Part shown: in pieces, positions 25,409 to 32,828 of the stretch
How the letters are laid out: the number at the start of each line of letters is the position of its first letter
How positions within the stretch are numbered: position 1 is the stretch's first letter
Source: Faecalibacterium longum CLA-AA-H243
GTDB taxonomy: Bacteria; Bacillota; Clostridia; Oscillospirales; Ruminococcaceae
DNA length: 64,000 nt
Direction: 5' to 3'
NCBI RefSeq assembly: GCF_020687245.1
Contig: NZ_JAJEQG010000003.1
Coordinates: 124,001-188,000 of the forward strand
Notes under the pieces: generated by a model
Told to the model about the DNA's origin: nothing
The model's database searches: none
The model's input: the letters and a program-made list of their open reading frames with translations, nothing else
Program-made: the position numbers and the translations under genes

Positions 25409-25660
25409 ATGAAAACAACTGGCATCGTTCGGGGCATCGATTCTCTGGGCCGCATCGTCCTCCCCAAGGAGCTGCGCACCAATATGCACATCGACAAGGA
25501 CTCGAAGCTCGAGATCTTCGTGGAGGGCGATCAGATCATCCTCAAAAAGCACCGTCCCGCCGGCAGCTGCGATTTCTGCGGTGAGCTGGCGGCCGACATG
25601 GCCCAGTATGAGGGTTACTGCATCTGCCCCGCCTGCCGGGCCAAGATCGCTGCGCTGTAA
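25409..25660 (+). CDS. AbrB/SpoVT-type regulator with a zinc-knuckle tail
   Basis: 83 residues. The N-terminal half is a swapped-hairpin AbrB DNA-binding domain (GIVRGIDSLGRIVLPKELR, then SKLEIFVEGDQIILKK). The C-terminal half holds four cysteines as CDFCG...CICPAC, a small zinc-binding knuckle seen in some clostridial AbrB proteins. I prefer the ATG at 25409 because the one two codons earlier is only two bases from GGAG. The alpha/beta hydrolase gene follows after 18 bases, so both come from the promoter at 25256. AbrB-type proteins act in transition-state control; the targets here are unknown. Confidence 0.88.
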   Translation: MKTTGIVRGIDSLGRIVLPKELRTNMHIDKDSKLEIFVEGDQIILKKHRPAGSCDFCGELAADMAQYEGYCICPACRAKIAAL

Positions 25661-25678
25661 ACGGAAAAGGAGAATCAC

Positions 25679-26611
25679 ATGAGTCAGATGACCGATTTCA
25701 CCCTGCCCTCCTGCGTACCGGGCCGGACGCTCCATGCATTCCGCTGTGTGCCGGAGGGTAAGGTGCGGGCCATCCTACAGCTCTCCCACGGCATGGTGGA
25801 GTTCATCGACCGGTACAAGCCTCTGGCCGAGTATCTGGCCGCCCGGGGCATCCTCGTCACCGGCCACGACCATCTGGGCCACGGCGGCTCCATCCGCACC
25901 AAGGCGGATTACGGCTATTTCGCCCAGCCCGACGGCAACCGCGCCGTCCTCGACGACCTCCACGCTGTCACTGCGCTGACGAAGCAGCTCTATCCCGGCG
26001 TCCCCTATTTTCTGCTGGGCCACAGCATGGGCTCGTTCTACGCCCGGCAGTACCTTTGCGAGTGGGGCGGTGAGCTTGACGGAGCCATCATCATGGGTAC
26101 CGGCTTCCAGCCCAAAGCGCTGGTCGCCACGGCCCGGGCGCTCTGCCGGGTGCTGGCCGTCTTTTTCGGCTGGGAGCACCGCAGCAAGCTGGTGGCGAAC
26201 CTCTCCTTCCTCGGCTACAACAGGGGTCTCGAGGGCCGCACGCCTCAGGACTGGCTCAACCGTGACCAGGCCGAAGTGGACAAGTACCGCGCCGACGAGC
26301 GCTGCATGTTCACCTTCACCCTGAACGCCTACTACAGCATGTTCACAGGCATCCTGCGGCTGTACGACCCCGCCGTTCTGGCCGGGGTGCCAAAGGACCT
26401 GCCCCTTCTCTTCCTCGCCGGTGACGCCGACCCTGTGGGCGAGCGCACCGCCGGAGTCCGGCGGGCTATCCAGAGCCTCCGGGACGCCGGTGTCGGGAAC
26501 ATCGAGTCGAAATTCTACCCCGGCGCCCGCCATGAACTGCTGGTGGAGACGAACAAAGCCGAGGTGTTTGCGGACATCGCCGGCTGGCTCGAAAAACAAC
26601 TGCATCTTTGA
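25679..26611 (+). CDS. Alpha/beta hydrolase, monoglyceride-lipase-like
   Basis: 310 residues of the serine-aminopeptidase S33/Hydrolase_4 group. LSHGMVEFIDRY is the oxyanion-hole HG motif, GHDHLGHGGS is the usual loop, and the nucleophile is Ser116 in LGHSMGSF. The Asp is expected in LFLAGDADPVGE and the His in GARHELL. Such proteins hydrolyse monoacylglycerols or lysophospholipids. It is cytoplasmic by lack of a signal. AAAGGAG is found before the ATG. It is the second gene after the AbrB regulator and is followed by a terminator. Confidence 0.85.
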   Translation: MSQMTDFTLPSCVPGRTLHAFRCVPEGKVRAILQLSHGMVEFIDRYKPLAEYLAARGILVTGHDHLGHGGSIRTKADYGYFAQPDGNRAVLDDLHAVTALTKQLYPGVPYFLLGHSMGSFYARQYLCEWGGELDGAIIMGTGFQPKALVATARALCRVLAVFFGWEHRSKLVANLSFLGYNRGLEGRTPQDWLNRDQAEVDKYRADERCMFTFTLNAYYSMFTGILRLYDPAVLAGVPKDLPLLFLAGDADPVGERTAGVRRAIQSLRDAGVGNIESKFYPGARHELLVETNKAEVFADIAGWLEKQLHL

Positions 26612-26615
26612 ATCC

Positions 26616-26653
26616 AAAGCTCCTTCATCGGACTGACGATGTGGGGGCTTTTT
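26616..26653 (+). terminator. Terminator of the AbrB-hydrolase unit
   Basis: AAAGC...CATCG pairs with CGATG...GCTTT across a six-base loop, ending in TTTTT. Confidence 0.7.
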
Positions 26654-26664
26654 CTTCTGGACTA

Positions 26665-26713
26665 CGGAAAAGCGCCCCGCCGGGCGGCCCGAAAGCCGCC
26701 TGACAGAGCGCTT
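26665..26713 (-). terminator. Hairpin after the flippase gene
   Basis: AAGCGC (26670-26675) pairs with GCGCTT (26708-26713), with GGCGG/CCGCC inside. On the minus strand TTTT follows. Convergent with the previous terminator. Confidence 0.55.
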
Positions 26714-26725
26714 ATAGATCCATTT

Positions 26726-28213
26726 TTACTTTTTGGCTGCCCAGCCGTCCACGACAGCCACAAGGGCCTTGCCCCGGCGGCCCAGAATTTTAGGCAGCAG
26801 GATGCGGGCCATGGCCCAGACACCGGAGAAGTTGTACAGGATGATGAGGGCGGTGATGATGCCCGTCCAGAGGCCGTACAGCGGCGTCTCGGCCAGCAGC
26901 ACGAAAGCCTCGAACACCAGCGCGGCGGCGTTGACGAGGACACGGCCCGGGTGGACATGCATCCCGATCATGCCGTGGGCATCCATGGCGCGGAGAGTGA
27001 ACACCAGCCCGAGGCCGAGGAAGGACGCATAGGTCGCACCCACAGGACCCCACCACTTGATGAAGAAGTAGTTCATGAGGCAGTTGCTGATGGCACCGGC
27101 CATCATGGTGACCATGCTGCGCTGGGACTTCTTATTCACGACATAGACGCTGTTCATGAACTGGTTGAAGCAGCTGCAGGTAGACGCCAGCACGAGGAAC
27201 GGCACGAAGTGCCATGCGTAATAGTAGTTGGACTTCATGACGTGCATGACCGGGCGGCAGAGCCAGATGATGCCCGCTGCACAGCAGAACAGCACGCTGG
27301 AATAGGTGCGGAAGATCTGGGTAAAGAACTTGGCCCTCCCCTCTTCCTCGGTGACAGCCGACAGCTGCCATGCGTCGTAGAAGATAAGGCCCAGCGTCGT
27401 GAGGATGGTGGGCAGGAAGTAGCCGGTGGAGAGCAGGCCGCTCCATGCGTCGCCGCTGTGGCCGTCGAGGCCGTCGCACATCTCACGCACAAAGAACAAG
27501 TCGGAGGCGTTGATGATCCAGAAGCTTATCTGGGCCGGTATCATGGGCAGCGAGAAGTGGAGCATCTGCTTCCAGAGGGTCTTGTTGATGCCCTTCAGCT
27601 CGATGAAATCCCAGAGCTTGCCGGTGAACATCAGGAAGAGCACGCTCACAAAGTCGCCGCTGATGATGGCCAGCAGATAGCCGTTGGCCCCCCACTTGAA
27701 ACCCACCAGATAGAGCACATAAAACGCCATGGTCGCCACGGTGCAGAGCACACCGTCCACGGCCACCAGCTTGTTCCACTGGCGGCTGCGCACGAACTGG
27801 GTGCAGAGGGTGCGCAGGCAGCTCATCAGGACGTAAATATAAATGAGCAGGCCGTACTGAGCCATATCGGGCAAAAACTGCGCCACCGGCCAGCAGAGCA
27901 CGAGGATGCCGAAGCCGCCGAGGATGGTGAGCAGGCCGTTGGTGAACACCTGCTTTTCGCTGTTGCCCTTGTCGAGGCCGAAGCGGATGATGGCGTTGGA
28001 CATGCCCATCGACACAAAGGGGATGAGCAGGTTGGCGTACTGGCTCAAAATCTTCGACAGGCCGAGGTCGGAAATCTCGGCCATCGCGTACGTCAGGAAC
28101 GGCTGGACGATGAGCGTCAGCAGCTTGGACGAAAAGCTGCTGATGGCAAAGATGATGGTATTGCCGGCGAGCTTCGAATATTTATCGCCGCCGGAGGTCT
28201 TTTCGCTTTCCAA
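26726..28213 (-). CDS. Oligosaccharide flippase (MurJ/Wzx-like, MOP superfamily)
   Basis: 495 residues with about 14 membrane segments from LAGNTIIFAISSFSSKLLTL to LIILYNFSGVWAMARILLP. It belongs to the polysaccharide-biosynthesis branch of the MOP exporters that move lipid-linked glycans across the membrane. Start is a TTG at 28213 with AGGAG about ten bases before it; no in-frame ATG fits the conserved N-terminus. It lies 13 bases after the YgjP-like gene and is last of a four-gene unit. No glycosyltransferases are near, so whether it serves a surface polysaccharide, teichoic acid or lipid II cannot be decided. Confidence 0.85.
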   Translation of the reverse strand: MESEKTSGGDKYSKLAGNTIIFAISSFSSKLLTLIVQPFLTYAMAEISDLGLSKILSQYANLLIPFVSMGMSNAIIRFGLDKGNSEKQVFTNGLLTILGGFGILVLCWPVAQFLPDMAQYGLLIYIYVLMSCLRTLCTQFVRSRQWNKLVAVDGVLCTVATMAFYVLYLVGFKWGANGYLLAIISGDFVSVLFLMFTGKLWDFIELKGINKTLWKQMLHFSLPMIPAQISFWIINASDLFFVREMCDGLDGHSGDAWSGLLSTGYFLPTILTTLGLIFYDAWQLSAVTEEEGRAKFFTQIFRTYSSVLFCCAAGIIWLCRPVMHVMKSNYYYAWHFVPFLVLASTCSCFNQFMNSVYVVNKKSQRSMVTMMAGAISNCLMNYFFIKWWGPVGATYASFLGLGLVFTLRAMDAHGMIGMHVHPGRVLVNAAALVFEAFVLLAETPLYGLWTGIITALIILYNFSGVWAMARILLPKILGRRGKALVAVVDGWAAKK

Positions 28214-28226
28214 AAGATTTTCTCTC

Positions 28227-28754
28227 CTATTTTAATAAATCCCGCCGGGCTTTCCAGTCCGGCATCAGCTTCGCCACTTCGGCCCAGAAAGCCGGGCTGT
28301 GGTTGGGCTGCAAAAAGTGGCAGTACTCATGCACTACTACATAGATCTGTGCCGCCTCGGGCATATTGTAGAGCTGGAGCGCGAAGGTGATCTGGCGCTT
28401 CGCCATATGGCAGACGCCCCAGCGGCTGGTCATGCTGCGCACTTTGATGGTGGGCTTCTGCCCGCCCAGTACCCCGGCAAAGGCCGGGTAGACCTTGTCG
28501 CTCATGGCCGTGAAGTGGGCCAGGGCGGCCGCCTTGTCGGGCAGTTCCTCCTGCCGCTTTTCGCGGGCGGCCTGCCGGGCCTGTGCGGCCCGTATCCACT
28601 CCGCCTCGGCGATGACGTAGGCGTCAGCCGCTTCCAGCGTCGTGCGCAGGGGGATGCTGAGAGCCACGGTGCCGTCCCGTCGGACGTGGAGGTTGAGCCG
28701 CTTGACCCGCCCCCGCGTCAGCTCATAGGGGATGCCCCCGGCCACTCGCAGCAT
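28227..28754 (-). CDS. YgjP-like (DUF45/M48-related) metallopeptidase
   Basis: 175 residues. The zinc site is HEYCHFLQPNHSPAFW, with His142, Glu143, His146 and His152, the HExxH-plus-His pattern of YgjP/DUF45 proteins. Upstream are SRWGVCHMAKRQITFALQL and an N-terminal beta region (RLNLHVRRDGTVALSIP). It starts at an ATG that shares its first base with the stop of the EamA gene (TGATG), which indicates translational coupling and settles the start against a longer frame. Substrate unknown; cytoplasmic. Confidence 0.85.
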   Translation of the reverse strand: MLRVAGGIPYELTRGRVKRLNLHVRRDGTVALSIPLRTTLEAADAYVIAEAEWIRAAQARQAAREKRQEELPDKAAALAHFTAMSDKVYPAFAGVLGGQKPTIKVRSMTSRWGVCHMAKRQITFALQLYNMPEAAQIYVVVHEYCHFLQPNHSPAFWAEVAKLMPDWKARRDLLK

Positions 28755-29677
28755 CACGCGCCCTTTTTGCATCTGCGCAGCTCCGCAAGGGGCAGCTGAG
28801 ACAGCACAACGGCGGCGAAGATGAGGGTGCAGCCTGCGCTCTCCCGCATCGAAAGGTTCTGGCCCAGCAGCAGCCAGCCGCCCAGCGCACTGAATACGCT
28901 TTCCAAGCACATGATAAGGCTGGCGATGGCGGGGTTCAAATCTTTCTGGCCAAGGATTTGAAGCGTATAGCCCGCGCCGCTGGACATGACGCCGCAGTAG
29001 ACCACAGGCAGAAAGTTTGCGCCGTACTCTGCCAGCGTGGGCGTCTCGAAGATCAGCGCCGCCGCAGAGCTCTCCACAGCCACCACGATGAACTGGATGA
29101 GGCTCAGCCGCACACCGTCCACAAGCGGCGAAAAGTGGTCGATGGACATGATCTGGAAGCTGAACAGCACGGCGCAGCTGAGAAGTATCCAGTCGCTGGT
29201 CTCAATGCCGCCGAAGCCGTTCTTCATGCAGAGCATATACAGGCCCGCCACAGCGATGACCATGCTGACCCAGAGCTGAGCGCTGCCCTTCCGGCCCAGA
29301 AAGAGGCCGAACACCGGCACCATCACAACGTACATGGCCGTCAGGAACGCGGCCTTGGCCGTGGACGGGTTGATGGTGATGCCGATCTGCTGAGCCGCAG
29401 AGGCCGCGAACAGGAAGGTGCCGCAGACGAGGCCCGCCACCAGCAGGGTCTTGCGCTCCGACTTCTCTTTCGGCCAGCCGTAGGGCTGGCCCTGTTTTTT
29501 GCGCACGGCGTCGAAAGCGAACACGGTAGGGATCAGCACAAGGACAGCCAGCCAGCTGCGCCCTGCGAGGAAGGAATAGGCCCCCATGCCGGAGCCTGCG
29601 CTCTGGGCTACGAAAGCCGTACCCCAGATAAAGGCACAGAGCATCAGCATGAGCGAATGTTTGGTCTGTGTCTTCAT
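28754..29677 (-). CDS. EamA/DMT-family transporter
   Basis: 307 residues with ten predicted membrane helices in two EamA halves (FIWGTAFVAQSAGSGMGAY in the first; SSGAGYTLQILGQKDLNPAIASLI in the second). DMT proteins export amino acids, nucleosides or other metabolites, or take up metabolites; the substrate is not evident. The ATG overlaps the stop of the secreted-protein gene by four bases (ATGA), and its own stop overlaps the next start, so the unit is tightly coupled. Confidence 0.9.
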   Translation of the reverse strand: MKTQTKHSLMLMLCAFIWGTAFVAQSAGSGMGAYSFLAGRSWLAVLVLIPTVFAFDAVRKKQGQPYGWPKEKSERKTLLVAGLVCGTFLFAASAAQQIGITINPSTAKAAFLTAMYVVMVPVFGLFLGRKGSAQLWVSMVIAVAGLYMLCMKNGFGGIETSDWILLSCAVLFSFQIMSIDHFSPLVDGVRLSLIQFIVVAVESSAAALIFETPTLAEYGANFLPVVYCGVMSSGAGYTLQILGQKDLNPAIASLIMCLESVFSALGGWLLLGQNLSMRESAGCTLIFAAVVLSQLPLAELRRCKKGA

Positions 29678-30204
29678 CCTATGCCCTCCACTTTGAGTCC
29701 GCCATAGAGGTAGTAACGGCTGGAATCGTAGGAGATGGTCAGACGGTAGCTGGCCGCCGGGTCCAGCCCGGAGATGACGCAGCGGTAGTTCTGACCATCG
29801 GTCTTGATATAATAGGTGCTTCCGTTGACGTACTGTGCGCCGCCGGCCACCTTCTGCCAGACGGACACCTTGTACCGCTGGGTACCCTCGGCGGTGCCGT
29901 AGCCGGTGATGGTCAGGCTGCCGCCCGGGACGGTGAAGTAATCGGTCTGGCGGCTCCAGATGCCGTTGAACACGAGGTTCAGGCTCCCATTCACCGCCGC
30001 CGAGGCATACTTGGCCGAGGCGTCAGCAATGCCCTCGAGGTTCAGCGGGTCGCTGGTCAGTTCGGCCCAGCGGGTGCTGTCCTCTTCCTGCACCTCATTG
30101 TCCGCGCTGTTCTTCATGTCCAGCACAGTCTTGACGCCGGACGCAGCCACAAGCAGTACCAGCACCGCCACGACGAGCAGGACGATTCGCTTTATCTTTT
30201 TCAT
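29674..30204 (-). CDS. Membrane-anchored secreted protein, unknown
   Basis: 176 residues. N-terminal MKKIKRIVLLVVAVLVLLVA is a signal anchor. The external part is beta-rich (SLNLVFNGIWSRQTDYFTVPGG, YKVSVWQKV, YRCVISGLDPAASYRLTISYDSSRYYLYGG) and looks like a small immunoglobulin- or fibronectin-like fold. No cysteine pair or catalytic motif stands out. GAGGA precedes the ATG. It heads a four-gene operon with a transporter, a metallopeptidase and a flippase. Function unknown. Confidence 0.7.
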   Translation of the reverse strand: MKKIKRIVLLVVAVLVLLVAASGVKTVLDMKNSADNEVQEEDSTRWAELTSDPLNLEGIADASAKYASAAVNGSLNLVFNGIWSRQTDYFTVPGGSLTITGYGTAEGTQRYKVSVWQKVAGGAQYVNGSTYYIKTDGQNYRCVISGLDPAASYRLTISYDSSRYYLYGGLKVEGIG

Positions 30205-30256
30205 GATCTTTTATCCTCAAATTTTGTTTTAACACGAGGTTTTACACGATTTATAT

Positions 30257-30285
30257 AGTATACCGCATTTTATGCTCCCATACAA
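30257..30285 (-). promoter_or_regulatory. Promoter of the four-gene unit 30.2-26.7 kb
   Basis: Minus strand TTGTAT (30280-30285), 17 bases, TATACT (30257-30262). It overlaps the gap between two minus-strand genes. Confidence 0.6.
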
Positions 30286-30289
30286 GAGT

Positions 30290-31570
30290 TCAGGCTGTAG
30301 TCAGAGCGGCCAGCGCCGCACGTTCGGCGTCGGCAAGCTCCGGCTGAGCCGACCGGAACAGCGAATCGTACCGGTAGAGCGCCCATCCGCCCGCGCCGAG
30401 GCTGTGCAGACTTTCCACCTGCCGGGCAAGAGCGCTGCCCGTACACCACTGGCTCTGGCTGTCCTCGTTGGCACCGCCGTCGCCCTCGCCGATGCGATAG
30501 GCTCCCAGCCCGAAGTAGAGGGCCGTGGATGCCGCCCTGGGCATGGCCAGCCACTCCGGCACGATGTTCTCAAAGGCGAAGCGGGTGCTGCCCGACTGGA
30601 GGGTATAGCCGCAGCCCCAGTATATCTGCGGGCAGAGGTAGTCCACCACGGCGTTTTCGCCCTCGGCGGCCAGCCATGCTTTCACGTCGCTGTACTGCTG
30701 TCCAAAGTCGTTGTCGGGGTTGCCCTGCGGGCTGACGCCGAAACGGAGGGTAGCGTCGGCGGCTTTGACGGCGTCGTGGGCCGCTTTCACCAGCGTGGTG
30801 ACGTTCTGCCGCCGCCATGCGGCTAGATCCCCCGCGCCGCTGGCGGCGAACTGGGCCGCGTCCAGCGCAGCGTCTGTCGTGGGGTAAAAATAGTCGTCGA
30901 AGTGGATGCCGTCCACAGCGTAGTTCTGCACCAGCTCGGCCACGCCCTGCACCACATAGTCTGCGGCTTCCGGGATAGCCGGGTTCAGGTACAGCCCCTC
31001 GCCCACGGCGCAGACCCACTCGGGATGTACATTGACAAGGTTATTTTCCGCCAGCGCGGGCGGCATCTTCGCCGAGGAGCGGAGGCGGTAGGGGTTCACC
31101 CACGCTTCCAGCGAAAGGCCCCGGCTGTGTGCTTCGGTGATGAGGACGTCCAGCGGGTCGAAGCCGGGGTCCTGCCCCTGTACGCCGGTGCAGAGATGGC
31201 TCCACGGGAAGAGGGTGCTCCTGTAAAGAGCATCCCCGAAAGGCCGCACCTGCGCGATGACGGTGTTCAGCCCGATGGACAGACAGTTGTCCATCAGCGT
31301 CACCGCACCGGCACGGAAGGCTTCTTCGGACGAAAAGTCCATCCCGGCCCATTCCAGATAGCTCACCCAGACGGCCCGCCATTCACCCGAGGGCAGGGCG
31401 GCGTTTGGCTCTGCTTCGTCCGTCGGCGGCACCGACGACGCCGAGGCGGTCTGTCCCCGACCCAGCATCACCGCTGCCCCGGCCAGCGCGGCACAGCCGG
31501 CCCCGGCCAGGAACGCCCGCCGCCCGAACCGGCCCCGCCGGGCGCGGCGTCTTCTCCGCCGCTGGGTCAT
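30290..31570 (-). CDS. GHL10 (DUF187) glycosyl-hydrolase-like exported protein
   Basis: 426 residues. The N-terminus is highly basic and holds RRAFLAGAGCAALAGAAV, an export signal that could be Tat-type or a lipoprotein signal. The mature part is a TIM barrel of the GHL10 family, known from Bacillus YngK: GEWRAVWVSYLEWAGMDF, LNTVIAQVRPFGDALY, LEAWVNPYRLRSS, DGIHFDDYFYP, GVSPQGNPDNDFGQQYSDVKAWL and DYLCPQIYWG. The Asp pair in HFDDYFYP is the likely active site. Members are thought to act on cell-wall or extracellular glycans. Start overlaps the stop of the upstream membrane-protein gene by four bases. Confidence 0.88.
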   Translation of the reverse strand: MTQRRRRRRARRGRFGRRAFLAGAGCAALAGAAVMLGRGQTASASSVPPTDEAEPNAALPSGEWRAVWVSYLEWAGMDFSSEEAFRAGAVTLMDNCLSIGLNTVIAQVRPFGDALYRSTLFPWSHLCTGVQGQDPGFDPLDVLITEAHSRGLSLEAWVNPYRLRSSAKMPPALAENNLVNVHPEWVCAVGEGLYLNPAIPEAADYVVQGVAELVQNYAVDGIHFDDYFYPTTDAALDAAQFAASGAGDLAAWRRQNVTTLVKAAHDAVKAADATLRFGVSPQGNPDNDFGQQYSDVKAWLAAEGENAVVDYLCPQIYWGCGYTLQSGSTRFAFENIVPEWLAMPRAASTALYFGLGAYRIGEGDGGANEDSQSQWCTGSALARQVESLHSLGAGGWALYRYDSLFRSAQPELADAERAALAALTTA

Positions 31571-32061
31571 GCGTCCTCCTGCATCTTATAAAGACTCAGT
31601 GCCGCCCAGCCCCGGGCGCAGGCCAGCAGCACCCAGAGCAGGTTCGTCCAGAAGCCCAGCGCGGCCATGCCGCCGTATTTCGCCATCAGCAGGAAGAACA
31701 GGTGGAGCGCTTCGGCGGCACCCACCAGCTGCAGCTGGCGCTGGATGGCCATGCCGCGCTTATACTCAGTGCTGAGCAGCAGCGGCCAGGCCAGCGCAGA
31801 GCAGAGGTAGCCCGCCCAGCCGTTGACCATGTAGCTCACCATCAGCAGCACGAACACGCCGGTGAAGTTGCGTTTTTCCCAGCTTGCAGAGCCTTTCTCC
31901 GCCGCGAGGAAGAGGGCCGCGATGCCCGCCGCGGCGAATGCGATCTGCTCGATGAGGCTGAAGCTGGTGCCGCTCAGGACGGCAAAGCCGTTGAGCATAG
32001 AGGCCGCTGCGGAAGCCAGCAGCAGGAAATACCAGGTCTTTCGCGTGAATTTGAGTTTCAT
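31567..32061 (-). CDS. Membrane protein of unknown function, 164 residues
   Basis: Five or so hydrophobic segments between a basic start (MKLKFTRKTWYFLL) and a short cytoplasmic tail. No recognised family. It shares four bases (ATGA) with the GHL10 gene behind it, so the two products are made together and may act together at the envelope. A -10-like TATAAT lies on the minus strand near 32128. Confidence 0.7.
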   Translation of the reverse strand: MKLKFTRKTWYFLLLASAAASMLNGFAVLSGTSFSLIEQIAFAAAGIAALFLAAEKGSASWEKRNFTGVFVLLMVSYMVNGWAGYLCSALAWPLLLSTEYKRGMAIQRQLQLVGAAEALHLFFLLMAKYGGMAALGFWTNLLWVLLACARGWAALSLYKMQEDA

Positions 32062-32195
32062 ATCGTTCCTCCCGCCCGCAGAAAGGGCGCAGGCTGCCCA
32101 TCAGTTTTTGGAATTTTTCAAATATTATAACACATTTTGGGGCGTGTTGTGTTACAATAAGGAAAACTCGACACAAATTCCATCGGGAGGCGCAC

Positions 32196-32615
32196 ATGAA
32201 CGCTGTTTTTTCCATCCTTCTTCTCGCGGCCATTCTGGGCTTTATCGTATTTCTGCTGTCTAAGAAAGACCAGAACCGCCGCAGCCAGTACGGCCCCAGC
32301 GGCCTGTCCGAGTTCCGCACCGACCTGCCGCTGGACGACTGCTTCGACCGGCTGGACCAGCACAGCCCGGACGATGTCTTCGCCTACGAGTGCCGCCGGG
32401 AGAACGACGGCGGCTTCACCCTCCACCTGACGCTCCATCAGCCCACCCAGCAGCCGCTGGACACCCTCTACACCCTCCGGTTCGACCCGGGCCGCCAGAC
32501 CATCGTGACCCTCATCTTCATCCGGGAAGCTTTTGGCTACAAAGAGCCGCTGTTCCAGCCCGCGATGCTGGACGAGTTCATGCTGCACAAGTTCGACGCC
32601 CGCCGCACAAAATAA
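32196..32615 (+). CDS. Single-pass membrane protein, 139 residues
   Basis: N-terminal anchor (MNAVFSILLLAAILGFIVFLL) followed by a cytoplasmic-looking alpha/beta domain with FRTDLPLDDCFDRLD and a beta region TLHLTLHQPTQQPLDTLYTLRFD. GGGAGG lies before the ATG. It diverges from the 164-residue membrane protein gene. Family unknown; it ends 15 bases before the promoter of the tRNA gene. Confidence 0.65.
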   Translation: MNAVFSILLLAAILGFIVFLLSKKDQNRRSQYGPSGLSEFRTDLPLDDCFDRLDQHSPDDVFAYECRRENDGGFTLHLTLHQPTQQPLDTLYTLRFDPGRQTIVTLIFIREAFGYKEPLFQPAMLDEFMLHKFDARRTK

Positions 32616-32630
32616 TTCCGGCAAAAGGAT

Positions 32631-32658
32631 TTGCTTTTTTCTGATTTTTTGGTATACT
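32631..32658 (+). promoter_or_regulatory. Promoter of the CAT-anticodon tRNA
   Basis: TTGCTT (32631-32636), 16 bases, TATACT (32653-32658). Confidence 0.6.
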
Positions 32659-32695
32659 TATAGTTAGTCCATGTGCGGCAGACCGCCGTCTTCGT

Positions 32696-32769
32696 GGGCC
32701 AGTAGCTCAGTTGGTCAGAGCTGGCGGCTCATAACCGCTTGGTCGCGGGTTCAAGTCCTGCCTGGCCCA
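32696..32769 (+). tRNA. tRNA with CAT anticodon (elongator Met or lysidine-type Ile2)
   Basis: Full cloverleaf: acceptor GGGCCAG/CTGGCCC, D stem GCTC/GAGC, anticodon stem GGCGG/CCGCT around CTCATAA, T arm GCGGG TTCAAGT CCTGC, discriminator A. CCA is not encoded. The 1-72 pair is intact, which excludes initiator tRNA. The anticodon arm also resembles bacterial tRNA-Ile(CAT), so Met versus Ile2 is left open. Confidence 0.9.
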
Positions 32770-32775
32770 TAACAA

Positions 32776-32807
32776 AAAGAACCCCGGCCTAGGCTGGGGT
32801 TCTTTTT
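32776..32807 (+). terminator. Terminator of the tRNA gene
   Basis: AGAACCCC (32778-32785) pairs with GGGGTTCT (32796-32803), then T residues. It also faces the convergent kinase gene. Confidence 0.8.
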
Positions 32808-32828
32808 GTTGTCGATGAAATGATATGC

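Noticed and set aside
26639-28390. 583-codon plus-strand frame across the flippase
   Set aside because: Reverse of a membrane protein gene; His/Glu-rich translation typical of antisense membrane helices.
32696-32769. Initiator tRNA-fMet
   Set aside because: The first acceptor pair is a normal G-C and the anticodon stem lacks the three G-C pairs of initiators.
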